DNA of 64,000 bases from DTU015 sp964641455 (GCA_964641455.1 CAZXLH010000002.1:53136-117135); one strand, 5' to 3'. Positions 26,093 through 36,267 are shown, numbered from the stretch's first letter. Notes: generated by a model not told the origin, from the letters alone. Numbers and translations: made by a program.

Positions 26093-27853
26093 CTAACGCC
26101 CAAAGAATCTTCGGATTTCATCATATGGTACTTGAAATACTGTCGGCCTTCCGTGGGGGCATGTTCTTGCCGCTGGGTTATCCCATAGAGAATGTATTAG
26201 GGCTAATGCTTCTTCTCGTGTCAAAGGTCGTTTTCCCTTTACCGATGCATGGCACGCAGCTGTTGCTATTTGAGCTTTAGCTAAGGCTCTCTCAGGCGAT
26301 ACTTTGGATTCAGGTGCTTCATAGATTGACAACAAGATCTCTTTAACAGAGTTTGCAGGAAGTGATTTACCCAGGATCAAAGGGACTTTGGTTACCAATA
26401 TGGTTCTTGTACCTATTGTCCTTGTCGAAAACCCTACCTTCTCCAGAATATCAATATGTTCTTCGTAAAGAGCGGCTTCTTTTGGTTCCAACTGAGTAAT
26501 CTCGGGAATTAAGAGCTCTTGGCTGCTGCTTTCTCCTCTGGAAAGACATTGATAAGCCAGGCTTTCAGCAAGGGCATGCTGATCAACGATGAGAAGGGAG
26601 TCTAAAGCCTTAACCACAATGTATGTATTTTGGAGCGTGCCTAAAATTTCCCATTCATGAGTGCCATTGCTCAGACTCAAGCCAAGGTTGCACATTGAAT
26701 GAGCACTCGATTCAGCCTTCTCACGGAAAGATAAGGGTTGCCGGTTCTTCCAATGTATCTGCGGCCCAGGGTATCTATAAGCGTTTTCCCGGTTAGCGGG
26801 ACTGCCATATCCCGATTCGGGCCCACGTACCGGTTGTCCGCTGTGGGCAGATTCACTCAGATATCCTGCCCCGGCCAGCGCGTATTTTACGCTGTCAGTG
26901 ACAAACTGCCTGATTTTGTTTTCGTTTCGAAACTTGATCTCTGCTTTTGTGGGATGTACGTTTACATCGATTTGCCCGGGTTCAACGGAGATTTCCAAAA
27001 AAGCCACAGCATAAGTTTTTGGCGGAATAAGCCCGGCGTATGCAGAATCAAGAGCCCACCCAAGTACAGGATTCCTGACAGGCCTTCGATTCACTGAAAA
27101 GAGTTGACGATCCCTTCTTCTCCTGCAAAGCCTTGGCAAACCCACAAATCCTGTGATACCTGTGTCTTCATCTTCGCCTGCCACCTTTATCATTGACTCA
27201 ACGGCTTTAGGCCCGAAAATATTGGCCAAAGCATCTTCCAATCCGTTTCCCGACGTATGTAACACTACTCTGCCTTGTGAACTTAGTGTAAAACTAATGT
27301 GAGGCCAAGCAAGTGCCAAATGCTCCACTGTTTCGATCACAGCGTTTCTTTCCCTGCTTGTTGATTTTACGAATTTAAGACGGGCAGGGATGTTAAAGAA
27401 CAGGTCCCTTACTGTAACGGTTGTTCCCGTGGGCAACCCCTTATCTTTTGCTTCCAGCACCTTGCCGCCCTCAACATAAACACAGATTCCTGATTGAGCA
27501 TCTTTAGTTTTGGTTTCAAGAGTGAATTTTGAGCATGACGCAATTGAAGGTAAGGCCTCACCCCTGAAACCCAGCGTTTCTATGTTTCCCAGGTCATTTA
27601 CCGTGCTGATTTTTGATGTTGCAAATCTCTCAATTGACAAAATTGCATCTTCATGCGACATACCGGTTCCGTTGTCCCATACTCTTACCAGTTTCATTCC
27701 TCCGTCCAGAACTTCTACGGATATTCTGGTTGCACCTGAGTCTATTGAGTTTTCAACAAGTTCCTTTACGACTGAAGCAGGGCGTTCTATTACTTCCCCT
27801 GCAGCAATCTGGCTGGATAACAAAGGGTCTAACTTTTTGACTATGCAAGGCAT
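26093..27853 (-). CDS. mutL: DNA mismatch repair protein MutL
   Basis: The GHKL ATPase N-terminus is intact: IAAGEVIERPASVVKELVEN, DNGTGM and TLGFRGEALPSIAS. The C-terminal domain keeps the endonuclease-type motif DQHALAE and CPHGRPTVF near the end. In the metal-site motif DQHA-x2-E-x4-E the second Glu is Gln here (DQHALAESLAYQ). MutL couples MutS mismatch recognition to nicking in bacteria lacking MutH. The ATG follows the mutS stop immediately (TAA-ATG), so the two are translationally coupled. Confidence 0.96.
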   Translation of the reverse strand: MPCIVKKLDPLLSSQIAAGEVIERPASVVKELVENSIDSGATRISVEVLDGGMKLVRVWDNGTGMSHEDAILSIERFATSKISTVNDLGNIETLGFRGEALPSIASCSKFTLETKTKDAQSGICVYVEGGKVLEAKDKGLPTGTTVTVRDLFFNIPARLKFVKSTSRERNAVIETVEHLALAWPHISFTLSSQGRVVLHTSGNGLEDALANIFGPKAVESMIKVAGEDEDTGITGFVGLPRLCRRRRDRQLFSVNRRPVRNPVLGWALDSAYAGLIPPKTYAVAFLEISVEPGQIDVNVHPTKAEIKFRNENKIRQFVTDSVKYALAGAGYLSESAHSGQPVRGPESGYGSPANRENAYRYPGPQIHWKNRQPLSFREKAESSAHSMCNLGLSLSNGTHEWEILGTLQNTYIVVKALDSLLIVDQHALAESLAYQCLSRGESSSQELLIPEITQLEPKEAALYEEHIDILEKVGFSTRTIGTRTILVTKVPLILGKSLPANSVKEILLSIYEAPESKVSPERALAKAQIATAACHASVKGKRPLTREEALALIHSLWDNPAARTCPHGRPTVFQVPYDEIRRFFGR

Positions 27854-30550
27854 TTAGTTATCATCCTGTTTCTCTTGCACCTCTTGTTTAAAGGTATGCA
27901 GTATTTCCAATGCTTGAAAAGGGGTTATGTGGTTAATGTCCAAAGATTTGATGTGAGATATGATTGCCTTGTAATTCTCAGGCATAGGTTCGTAAGGCTC
28001 TTGGTTGGCAATACCGAGCAAAAGCGGTTGGCCTTCTGGCGTAGGCAGAGTACCGGTACTTCTCGCTGCCACCTGCCCTAATATCCCCTTTTTGGATCCG
28101 CCTTTGCGGGCTTCTGTTTCAAGGCCGTGGAGAATTTCCCTGGCCCTGGCGATAACATCAGCCGGCAACCCTGCCATCCGCGCTACATCAATTCCGAAAC
28201 TTCCTTGTGCAACCCCTTTGACAACTTTTCTTAGAAATATAATATCATCGCCTGATTTCTTGACTGTTACATTGTAATTAGCTATTCCGGGCCTTAAGTC
28301 GGAAAGCAGCGTAAGTTCACGGTAATGAGTGGCTACCAATCCTTTGGCTCCCACAGTCTTTTGGTCTGCCAAATACTCTACAACCGCCCACGCAACAGAG
28401 AGGCCGTCAAAAGTGCTTGTCCCTCTGCCTATTTCATCGAGTATTACAAGGCTGTTTGATGTGGCGCCTTTAAGAATTCTTGATACTTCGTTCATTTCTA
28501 CCATAAAAGTGGATTGCCCCAACACCAAGTCGTCATATGCCCCTACCCGGGCAAAAATTCTGTCTACACATGCTATTGTGCAGGATTTACAGGGCACAAA
28601 CGAACCCATTTGAGCCATAAGTACTATAAGAGCCGTTTGACGGCAATACGTCGATTTGCCGCCCATATTGGGCCCTGTGATTATCAAGATGCTTTGCTTT
28701 TGATCCAGGGCCAGATCATTGGGAACGAATTCACCTGGCGCAAGCACTCTTTCAAGCACCGGATGCCGTCCTTCTTTTATAATAATAGGCCCTTTTTCAG
28801 TTACTTCAGGTTTGACATACCCGTATAGGCCGGCTACTTCAGCCAGGCTACAGTAGACATCCAGTTGAGCTATTGCAATGGCCGTGTTTTGAAGCCTTCT
28901 TATGTGAGCTTCTATAACGTCACGCTGCTTGCAGAAAAGCCTGTATTCTTCCTTAAACAGTTTCTCTTCAGCGCCAAGAATAGCTGTTTCTTTCTCCTTG
29001 AGTTCAGGGGTAATAAACCTTTCAGCCGAGACGAGAGTTTGCTTTCTTATGTAATCGTCTGGCACAAGGTCCAGATTTGCTTTGGTCACTTCCAGGTAGT
29101 ACCCGAAAACTTTGTTGTATCCTACTCGGAGAGATTTAATGCCGGTTCTTTTTCGCTCTTTTGCTTCTAATTCAATGAGCCATCTCTTGCCACCTGCTGA
29201 CAGGTCTCTTAGTTCATCAATTTGTTTGCTGTATCCGGGCCGTATTAACCCTCCTTCAGTTACAGAGAGCGGTGGGTTGTCAACTATGGCTTCTCTTACG
29301 GCAGATATTATCTCGGGTATTTCATCTAAATTTTGCCTTATTTGCTTGAGTAATTCAGGGCAGTCACCGGATATTTGTTCTTTGAGTAAAGGCACTTTTT
29401 CCAAGGAAGAGGCAATTGCTACCAAATCCCTGGCGTTGCACGTCTTGTAAGTTATTTTGGTTACTAACCTTTCAAGGTCTCTTATCCCTGTAAGGGTGTT
29501 TCGCAGGTTGCTTCTTAAAGCGAAACTGCTGTGAATTTCCTCTACGGCATCGAGCCTTTTACGTATCATAGACGGATCTCTCAACGGACGTTGTATCCAT
29601 TTCTTCAGAAGCCGTGAACCCATTGATGTGCAACATTCATCTAAAACCCAAGCGAGAGAACCATAAAATTCGCCTTGAAGCCTTTGAGTAAGCTCAAGAT
29701 TCCTTCTTGTTGAGTGGTCAAGTTCAACAAAAGCATCTTTAAGATAAAGGCTGGGCTTTTTTAAGTGGCTTAGTTTAACCATTTGAGTGTCTTCTAAGTA
29801 TGACAAAAGGCCTGAAAGCGCCTTGTATGCTGCATCAGGCAGGCCCTGTAGGTCCCACTGGCTTAGGAATAATGTCCGGTAACTGTCAATATCGTAATCT
29901 GAGTCTTCCCGAAAACTGGTGTAAACGCCAGGTAAGTTTTTCACCACGGCCCTTAAGAGGCTTGTCCCTTTGAGGCTCTTAGGAAACACACATTCTTTCG
30001 GCAAAAGGCGGGAAATCTCATCTACCACATTGCCTTGAACCTGGCTTTGGCCAGCACCAAGCACATCTTGTTCAAACCAGGCCAGCAATACTTCGCCTGT
30101 TGACAAATCACATGAGCATAAGCCTACAGCATAAGTTGCCTCTGTGTTATCATGGCCGGCGTAAATTGCAGTCATGTAGTTTGCTGCTGCATCCTCTGCG
30201 CCTTCCCAATATGTACCTGGGGTTATTACCCTAACAACGTCGCGTTTAACCAACCCTTTTGCCTTTGCAGGGTCCTCGACTTGTTCGCATATGGCAACTT
30301 TGTAACCTTTTGATATTAATGTTCTTATATAGTCATCTGCTGAATGATGAGGCACTCCGCACATGGGAACCTTCTTTGTTCTTCTTGAACCACGGCTCGT
30401 AAGCGTGATGCCGAGTTCTCGCGAGCCTATCTCAGCGTCTTCAAAGAACATTTCATAAAAATCGCCTAGCCTAAAGAAAAGCAAGCAACCTTCATATTTA
30501 GCCTTCAAAGATTTATATTGACTCATCATTGGAGTTGTGTTTTTTGACAA
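27854..30550 (-). CDS. mutS: DNA mismatch repair protein MutS
   Basis: The 898-residue protein has the mismatch-reading motif GDFYEMF (Phe31, Glu33), the core and clamp domains, Walker A TGPNMGGKST, Walker B LVILDEIGRGTST and the helix-turn-helix end of the ATPase. A C-terminal stretch (HIKSLDINHITPFQALEIL) matches the usual MutS tail. The start is TTG 30550 behind GGAGGG. It precedes mutL with no gap. Confidence 0.97.
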   Translation of the reverse strand: MSKNTTPMMSQYKSLKAKYEGCLLFFRLGDFYEMFFEDAEIGSRELGITLTSRGSRRTKKVPMCGVPHHSADDYIRTLISKGYKVAICEQVEDPAKAKGLVKRDVVRVITPGTYWEGAEDAAANYMTAIYAGHDNTEATYAVGLCSCDLSTGEVLLAWFEQDVLGAGQSQVQGNVVDEISRLLPKECVFPKSLKGTSLLRAVVKNLPGVYTSFREDSDYDIDSYRTLFLSQWDLQGLPDAAYKALSGLLSYLEDTQMVKLSHLKKPSLYLKDAFVELDHSTRRNLELTQRLQGEFYGSLAWVLDECCTSMGSRLLKKWIQRPLRDPSMIRKRLDAVEEIHSSFALRSNLRNTLTGIRDLERLVTKITYKTCNARDLVAIASSLEKVPLLKEQISGDCPELLKQIRQNLDEIPEIISAVREAIVDNPPLSVTEGGLIRPGYSKQIDELRDLSAGGKRWLIELEAKERKRTGIKSLRVGYNKVFGYYLEVTKANLDLVPDDYIRKQTLVSAERFITPELKEKETAILGAEEKLFKEEYRLFCKQRDVIEAHIRRLQNTAIAIAQLDVYCSLAEVAGLYGYVKPEVTEKGPIIIKEGRHPVLERVLAPGEFVPNDLALDQKQSILIITGPNMGGKSTYCRQTALIVLMAQMGSFVPCKSCTIACVDRIFARVGAYDDLVLGQSTFMVEMNEVSRILKGATSNSLVILDEIGRGTSTFDGLSVAWAVVEYLADQKTVGAKGLVATHYRELTLLSDLRPGIANYNVTVKKSGDDIIFLRKVVKGVAQGSFGIDVARMAGLPADVIARAREILHGLETEARKGGSKKGILGQVAARSTGTLPTPEGQPLLLGIANQEPYEPMPENYKAIISHIKSLDINHITPFQALEILHTFKQEVQEKQDDN

Positions 30551-30592
30551 GACATTGGCCCTCCGGTTATCTTTCGATCTTAATTCAGGTAC

Positions 30593-31969
30593 TTACAGGT
30601 TTTCACATAGGGGGCCCTTTAGGTACCATGTACCTGTTTCTTCAATTTTCACATTTACCAGGTCTCCGGTCTGTGGCTTACGAGATGTGCAAACCACAAG
30701 TTTATTGGTACGGGTTCGTCCACGCATATATTGAGAATGTTTCAGATCAGGCCCTTCAACCAGAATTTCTTGGACGGTTCCTAAAAGAGGCGCGTTGATG
30801 CTTTTGGTAATCTCATTTTGAATTTCTACAAGGTGTTGGAGCCGCTGTGATTTGACATTTCGAGGGATGTGATTGCCCATCTTGGCGGCAGCGGTGCCGG
30901 TTCTTGGCGAAAAAACAAAAGTAAACGCACCATCAAACCTTACACGCTTTATAAGATTAACAGTATCCTCAAAATCTTCATCAGTTTCTCCCGGAAAACC
31001 CACTATGATATCAGTTGTAATGGAAGCTCCGGGAATTTGCTCTTTAATATAATCTACCAGTTCAAGGTACTCATCGCTGGAATACCCTCTGTGCATCTGT
31101 TTTAGTATTCTATCGCTTCCTGACTGAAGGGGAAGGTGAAAATGTTCGCAAACGTGCTTGGATTGTCTTATTGAATCTACCATATTCCTGGAAAAATCCC
31201 TTGGATGGGATGTAAAGTATCTTATTCTGCACGTTCCCGGCATTCGATCAAGGTCTTGCAGCAGTTCTGCAAATCCATATCCTTTATTAAGGTCCATTCC
31301 GTAAGCGTTGACGTTTTGCCCCAAAAGCGTGATTTCTGCGTAACCCTGGCTAATAAGTTGACTAACTTCGTCTAATATGAATTCAGGCTCACGGGATACC
31401 TGCGGCCCCCTAACAAAAGGAACTATGCAATAAGTGCAAAAGTTGTCACACCCATACATTATGGTGACATATGCGCTTACTCCCGGAACTTTGCATTTGG
31501 GCAAGCATTCCGGGAGCATTTGCGTAGCCTTGCTTCGATGTGCTTCTACTCTTCCGGGAGAAATAGCAGTAAGCAATTTCTCAGACTGGTTATCCATAAT
31601 TTTATCTATAAGTTCAGGAATCTTATCTATATGTCCGGGCCCTGCTGCAATTTGTACATACGGAACCCGCTGTTTGATTCTTTCTATTGTTTGTGGCAGT
31701 TGAGCCATGCACCCTGACAGTACTATGACAGGGGGTTTGCTGCTTTTGGTTGAAGCAGCAAGTCTTCCCAGCCAACTCCACACCTTATCTTCAGCAGACT
31801 TTCTGACTGCACATGTGTTTACCACAACAACATCGGCTTCCTTGGCAGTTTGAGCTAAACGAAACCCTCTTTTCTGAAGAAGCCCTTCTATTGTTTGTGA
31901 ATCTCTTTCATTCATTTGGCAGCCAAAGGTCTCTATGAAATAGGTAACCTCAGTATTATTCATATTCAC
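30593..31969 (-). CDS. miaB: tRNA-2-methylthio-N6-dimethylallyladenosine synthase
   Basis: The 458-residue radical SAM methylthiotransferase has the three cysteines of its auxiliary cluster in ETFGCQMNERDS, VVNTCAVR and LSGCMAQ. The radical SAM cluster motif is MYGCDNFCTYCIVP. A C-terminal TRAM domain ends the protein (ILVEGPDLKHS...GRTRTNKLVV). It completes ms2i6A37 after MiaA acts. The start is GTG 31969, or ATG 31963. Together with thiI and the desulfurase just upstream it forms a sulfur-to-tRNA group. Confidence 0.95.
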   Translation of the reverse strand: MNMNNTEVTYFIETFGCQMNERDSQTIEGLLQKRGFRLAQTAKEADVVVVNTCAVRKSAEDKVWSWLGRLAASTKSSKPPVIVLSGCMAQLPQTIERIKQRVPYVQIAAGPGHIDKIPELIDKIMDNQSEKLLTAISPGRVEAHRSKATQMLPECLPKCKVPGVSAYVTIMYGCDNFCTYCIVPFVRGPQVSREPEFILDEVSQLISQGYAEITLLGQNVNAYGMDLNKGYGFAELLQDLDRMPGTCRIRYFTSHPRDFSRNMVDSIRQSKHVCEHFHLPLQSGSDRILKQMHRGYSSDEYLELVDYIKEQIPGASITTDIIVGFPGETDEDFEDTVNLIKRVRFDGAFTFVFSPRTGTAAAKMGNHIPRNVKSQRLQHLVEIQNEITKSINAPLLGTVQEILVEGPDLKHSQYMRGRTRTNKLVVCTSRKPQTGDLVNVKIEETGTWYLKGPLCENL

Positions 31970-32088
31970 TTTATATGCACCCCGGAAGCCTTTGTTAAAG
32001 TTCTTAACCTTGCGATTATAATGCTGTCTACCCTATTATAAGAGTGTCTGGGCAAGGGCACAAACTTTAGCCGCAAGTGACAGCAACC

Positions 32089-33297
32089 TTATTCAATATC
32101 CATCTGTTCAATGTTGGTTGCGCATTCTTCAGTTAGTTTCTCAATATCCAGATGTTTTTCCGCTTTGACTGTTTCATTAAGGCGGGGCTTGGTTACAGGA
32201 TGTTTAGGCACGAATACCGAGCAGCAATCTTCGTAAGGCAAACAAGAGATATCGTACGTGCCAATTTCTTCTGCCATTTGAATGGTTTCTATCTTGTCGA
32301 AGCAAATAAGCGGCCTTAATACCGGAAACCCGGCTGCTTCTTCAATTACCTGTAAACTTTGCAAAGTCTGGCTTGCGACTTGCCCCAAACTTTCACCTGT
32401 GAATATAGCCATTCCACCCAGTTTGCGACAAACTTCTGAAGCCACTCTCATCATCATGCGCCTCATAATGGTTACCCGGTATTTTTCCGGGCATTTTTCC
32501 ATAATCTCAGTCTGGATTTTGGTAAACGGAGCGATAAACAGCCTCAGCCTTGGGTTATACTGTCTCAGCACACGGCATATATCGACTACCTTATCCCTTG
32601 CTCGTTCCCCGGTTATAGGGTAACTCCAGAAATGGAGGGCATCAATGGCCACTCCCCGCTTCATAGCCATGTAACCGGCTACCGGGCTGTCTATTCCTCC
32701 TGAAATAAGCAGTATGCCTTTACCTGATGAACCTACCGGCAAGCCACCTGGGCCTCTTTTTTGATTCCAATATACATAGGTGCCTTGCTTGCGAATTTCA
32801 ATTGCCAAATGAATATCAGGATTGTGCACATCTACTGTCAGCCCAGGTACATTTCGAAGGATTGCAGCCCCTATTTCTTGGTTAACTTCAGGCGATTTAA
32901 GTGGGAAACTCTTGTCGGCACGTCTTGTATCTACCTTGAAAGTGACTGCTTCTGACAAAGATTGGCTTTGCGAAAAAGCTATTTGCTCAATTGCTTGTTT
33001 GATGGCCAATATGGCTGTTTGCTTTATCTTGCTCAAATCATTCTCTACGGCAAAAGCGGGGTTAACCGCTACAATACCAGGCACCCGGGAAAGTTTGTCT
33101 AGATAGGCTTCTTCTTCGTCTGCTTCAATTCCGGAAACGTAAAACCTTCCGTAAGACTTGGATATTTGCGCGCCGGTATGGTTATGTGTATTGACAATTG
33201 CCTGCTTAATATTTCGTTGCAGGATATCTTCAAATTGCCGCCGGTTTTGCCCTTTGAGGCCTATTTCGCCATATCGGATTAAGAAGAGTTTCTTCAT
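32089..33297 (-). CDS. thiI: tRNA 4-thiouridine synthase ThiI (no rhodanese domain)
   Basis: The 402-residue protein shows the N-terminal ferredoxin-like fold and THUMP domain, then the PP-loop ISGGIDSPVAGYMAMKRG. It ends after the ATPase domain without a rhodanese domain, as in most Firmicutes. ThiI adenylates U8 of tRNA and inserts sulfur, taken from a NifS-type desulfurase; such a gene lies immediately upstream. The ATG follows AAGGAG. The 56-bp spacing to the desulfurase gene suggests an operon. Confidence 0.94.
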   Translation of the reverse strand: MKKLFLIRYGEIGLKGQNRRQFEDILQRNIKQAIVNTHNHTGAQISKSYGRFYVSGIEADEEEAYLDKLSRVPGIVAVNPAFAVENDLSKIKQTAILAIKQAIEQIAFSQSQSLSEAVTFKVDTRRADKSFPLKSPEVNQEIGAAILRNVPGLTVDVHNPDIHLAIEIRKQGTYVYWNQKRGPGGLPVGSSGKGILLISGGIDSPVAGYMAMKRGVAIDALHFWSYPITGERARDKVVDICRVLRQYNPRLRLFIAPFTKIQTEIMEKCPEKYRVTIMRRMMMRVASEVCRKLGGMAIFTGESLGQVASQTLQSLQVIEEAAGFPVLRPLICFDKIETIQMAEEIGTYDISCLPYEDCCSVFVPKHPVTKPRLNETVKAEKHLDIEKLTEECATNIEQMDIE

Positions 33298-33352
33298 CTT
33301 TTTTGTGCTCCTTCAGCTGTATGTTGTTTTCAGGTTCAAGTTTTTCGTGCTG

Positions 33353-34546
33353 TTAAATCCTCTTCTGGCGCCAAGGCCCAAGTTCCTTCAAGGAATCTTC
33401 CAGGGCTGATACTGTGGCTTCTACGTCAGCGGCAGTAGTGAAGAGTGACATTGAAAACCTAATCGCTGATAAGGCTTCCTCTTCGCTTCTCCCCAGGGCG
33501 AGAATTACCGGGCTTGGTTTGGCTCTGTGAGAAGAACATGCAGATCCTGTAGAAACAAACACATTTCGCTTTTCCAAGGCGTGCAAAATGGTTTCTCCCC
33601 GAAAACCCGGAAATGAGAAATTGGCAATATGAGGGGCTGCGCCTTGCTGTTCTGGCCCATGAAGTATTGCATCTGGCACTGCATCCGTAATTCCTGAAAT
33701 GAGCCGGTTTCTAAGGCCAAGGAGGTTTTCTCTAAACTTATCTGCGTTGTTTAACCATATGTCACACGCTATGCCAAAACCTGCAATCCCGGGTACATTT
33801 TCCGTGCCTGATCGAAAGCCCTGTTCCTGTCCGCCGCCAAAAATCAAGGGGTGCATGGGGATCCCTTTACGAACATACAGTGCTCCTACGCCCTTAGGCC
33901 CGTGAATTTTATGGGAACTGATACTTAGCAGATCTACGCCCCACTTTTTAACGTCTATTTCAAGCCTTGCAAAGCCTTGGACTGCATCCACATGGAACCT
34001 AGGCCGTTTTGGCCCTAAACTGGATAACATGGTTCCAATTTCTGAGCAAGGCTCGACAGCGCCAATTTCATTTTGAACAAGCATAATCGATACTAAGCAT
34101 GTATCTTCCCTTACACAGGAGATAACTTCATCCGGATCTACTTTCCCTTCTTCATTAACCTCGACAATGGTTACTTCATAACCCATTTCCTTAAGATATT
34201 CTACTGTAGCCATAATTGACGGATGTTCCACAGAAGAAGTAATTACGTGCCTGTACTTGGGGCCTGCCGACCTTAAGCTTCCGAATATGGCCCAATTGTT
34301 GGCCTCAGTGCCTCCTGAAGTAAAGAAAATTTCATTTTCATTTGCCCCAATTAAGGATGCAACGGAACTTCTGGCCTTTCTTAGCAGTTTTTCTGATTGA
34401 GATCCCAGCCTGTGAAGTGATGATGGGTTTCCAAACTCGTCTTCCAGTACACCGGACATAACTTCTGCCACCTGGGGAAACGGCCTTGTTGTTGAAGAAT
34501 TGTCCATATAAATAATTCCCGGAACATTTTGGAATTTGACAGTCAA
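33353..34546 (-). CDS. Cysteine desulfurase (NifS/IscS family) partnered with ThiI
   Basis: TTG 34546 was chosen from GGAGG seven bases upstream; the frame is open to 34573. The 397-residue protein opens with IIYMDNSSTTRP and has the PLP-lysine motif SISSHKIHGPKG and the catalytic cysteine in STGSACSSHRA. SVEHPSI contributes the cofactor His. The enzyme takes sulfur from cysteine as a persulfide. Adjacency to thiI matches the NifZ-ThiI pairing known in B. subtilis, so tRNA thiolation is the likely role, though Fe-S assembly cannot be excluded. Confidence 0.92.
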   Translation of the reverse strand: MTVKFQNVPGIIYMDNSSTTRPFPQVAEVMSGVLEDEFGNPSSLHRLGSQSEKLLRKARSSVASLIGANENEIFFTSGGTEANNWAIFGSLRSAGPKYRHVITSSVEHPSIMATVEYLKEMGYEVTIVEVNEEGKVDPDEVISCVREDTCLVSIMLVQNEIGAVEPCSEIGTMLSSLGPKRPRFHVDAVQGFARLEIDVKKWGVDLLSISSHKIHGPKGVGALYVRKGIPMHPLIFGGGQEQGFRSGTENVPGIAGFGIACDIWLNNADKFRENLLGLRNRLISGITDAVPDAILHGPEQQGAAPHIANFSFPGFRGETILHALEKRNVFVSTGSACSSHRAKPSPVILALGRSEEEALSAIRFSMSLFTTAADVEATVSALEDSLKELGPWRQKRI

Positions 34547-34734
34547 TCTTATACCTCCATTAACTAGTGCCATACGGGCTTTCCATTTCTATATTATCCT
34601 TTTTGACGGCTATGTTCTCACCTGAATACAGGTATTTGGCATATAGGCGGGAACTTTTGCCGGGCTGCAAACATATGTACAATAAGATTACAAAGATCAT
34701 AGCAAACTAAACTCTTTTACTTGGAGTGTATACA

Positions 34735-35481
34735 TTGAGTAAGAAAATTGACAGGCATCTGTTTGGGCTTGCTGGAAAAGCGATTTCAGATTATCAACTT
34801 ATACAGCCAGGTGACCGTATACTTATCGGAGTTTCAGGTGGCAAAGACAGCTTGTTTATGGCATGGATTCTTTCTGATATCAAGAAACGCTCTCCTGTGA
34901 AATTTTCTCTCGAGGCGGCAACAATCACTTTGGGAGAGCCCTGGCAGTTCAGTGAAAAAGATATCAGCCGTGTCGGCCAATTTCTGGCCGGATTGGGTAT
35001 ACCTTACCATGTTGTTCCCTCCAATATTGCGAGGGTAGTAACCGGTTATGAGACGCGAAAGACACCCTGCTCGTTATGTGCCAATTTACGTAGGGGTTAT
35101 CTGCACAGATTTGCCAATGAACTGGGGATCAGAAAGGTAGCTTTGGCCCACCACATTGATGATGCTATAGAAACTCTTCTTATGAACATGTTTTATCAGG
35201 GCGGGTTACGGTGTTTCAAACCAAAGACTTACCTGTCACGCCGTCAAATAGAGGTCATAAGGCCGTTGGTGTATTTGGAAGAACATAAAATAGCCGAAAC
35301 AGCAACAAATTTAGGTTTTCCTGTGATTTCCTCAACATGTGGCTTTTCAGGGACTACCAGCCGTCAGTTTATGAAAGATCTAATTATCGAATTGAGTCAA
35401 GATATTCCCGGGCTCAGGCGTCAAATGCGGAATGTGCTGCAGTCAATTTGGCTAAGGCCCAGCCCAAAACACAGATACTAG
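34735..35481 (+). CDS. TtcA-family tRNA 2-thiolation ATPase
   Basis: TTG 34735 follows GGAG by eight bases; the upstream GTG 34726 is also in frame. The protein (248 residues) has the PP-loop VSGGKDSLFM and the paired cysteines TPCSLCANLRRG, which in TtcA hold a [4Fe-4S] cluster. A third cysteine in SSTCGFSG may complete the ligands. TtcA makes s2C32 in tRNA. It is transcribed divergently from the desulfurase gene, 188 bp away. Assignment to TtcA rather than another CTU1/TtcA branch is tentative. Confidence 0.8.
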   Translation: MSKKIDRHLFGLAGKAISDYQLIQPGDRILIGVSGGKDSLFMAWILSDIKKRSPVKFSLEAATITLGEPWQFSEKDISRVGQFLAGLGIPYHVVPSNIARVVTGYETRKTPCSLCANLRRGYLHRFANELGIRKVALAHHIDDAIETLLMNMFYQGGLRCFKPKTYLSRRQIEVIRPLVYLEEHKIAETATNLGFPVISSTCGFSGTTSRQFMKDLIIELSQDIPGLRRQMRNVLQSIWLRPSPKHRY

Positions 35482-36065
35482 TGATGCAGCAGCCTTGACA
35501 AACCTTTGTGCCCTTTTTTTCTGTCTTTTCGGGATGAAGCCATAATTAAGGCATATTTCAAATCTCTTACTTCTATTATGAGACGTTCAATTACCTGGGT
35601 GAGCCGTTGAATCTGCTCTCTTTCCGAGACAGTGTTGGTGCAAATTTCCCGCCTAAGGTCGAGTATCATATCTTGTACAGATAGTGCCGTATCCCGGTTA
35701 TTACCTTGCACTATTGTGTCTAAGCAACCTAGCCAAGAGTGATTGTGAGTTTCGGATACGTTTGTCATTTCCTGTGAAACTGCAATGGTTGCTGAAGGTG
35801 CTACTTGCTCTTGTATACGGCTAAGCACTATGTCCGGCCATCCGGATTGGCTCTTTGAACTTACAAGGGCCTCCCTTATTTCATCGTCAGACATACCTTG
35901 TTCTTGCATTGTAGCAATCATAGATATTGCTCCCAAGGAACTTCTCGGAACCTTATTGGATGGAGTTACGCCTAACAGATGTCCGAATTTCTTGCTTATA
36001 TCTTTCATGGTAGATTTGGATAACCCCAGGCTGTTACCTACATCAGACCAAAAAACTTCAGCCAT
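35478..36065 (-). CDS. Hypothetical protein with a possible N-terminal helix-turn-helix
   Basis: I do not recognise this 195-residue protein. The first about 70 residues (FWSDVGNSLGLSKSTMKDIS, then LGAISMIATMQEQGMSDDEI) look like a MerR-type helix-turn-helix region. Residues of about 125-180 form a probable coiled coil rich in Arg, Glu, Gln and Leu. The tail is very basic (SSRKDRKKGHKGLSRLLHH), which fits nucleic-acid binding. The ATG follows GGGGGAAG. Its end overlaps the convergent TtcA-family gene by 4 bp. Confidence 0.6.
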   Translation of the reverse strand: MAEVFWSDVGNSLGLSKSTMKDISKKFGHLLGVTPSNKVPRSSLGAISMIATMQEQGMSDDEIREALVSSKSQSGWPDIVLSRIQEQVAPSATIAVSQEMTNVSETHNHSWLGCLDTIVQGNNRDTALSVQDMILDLRREICTNTVSEREQIQRLTQVIERLIIEVRDLKYALIMASSRKDRKKGHKGLSRLLHH

Positions 36066-36267
36066 TTTGCTTCCCCCAACTTAGATTGGCATTGTACCGA
36101 TTGTTTTTCATACGTATAATACCATACTATCCAGGAGTTGGCACTAAGCCAGGGCTACAACTATCTGCTTTTGCCACATTGTTTACGCTTAAACACCAAG
36201 TATGTTAGACTTATCGGTGGTGGTTACCCTTTATGTAATTTTTGCTGGAGGAAGGTGCAGTTACAAT

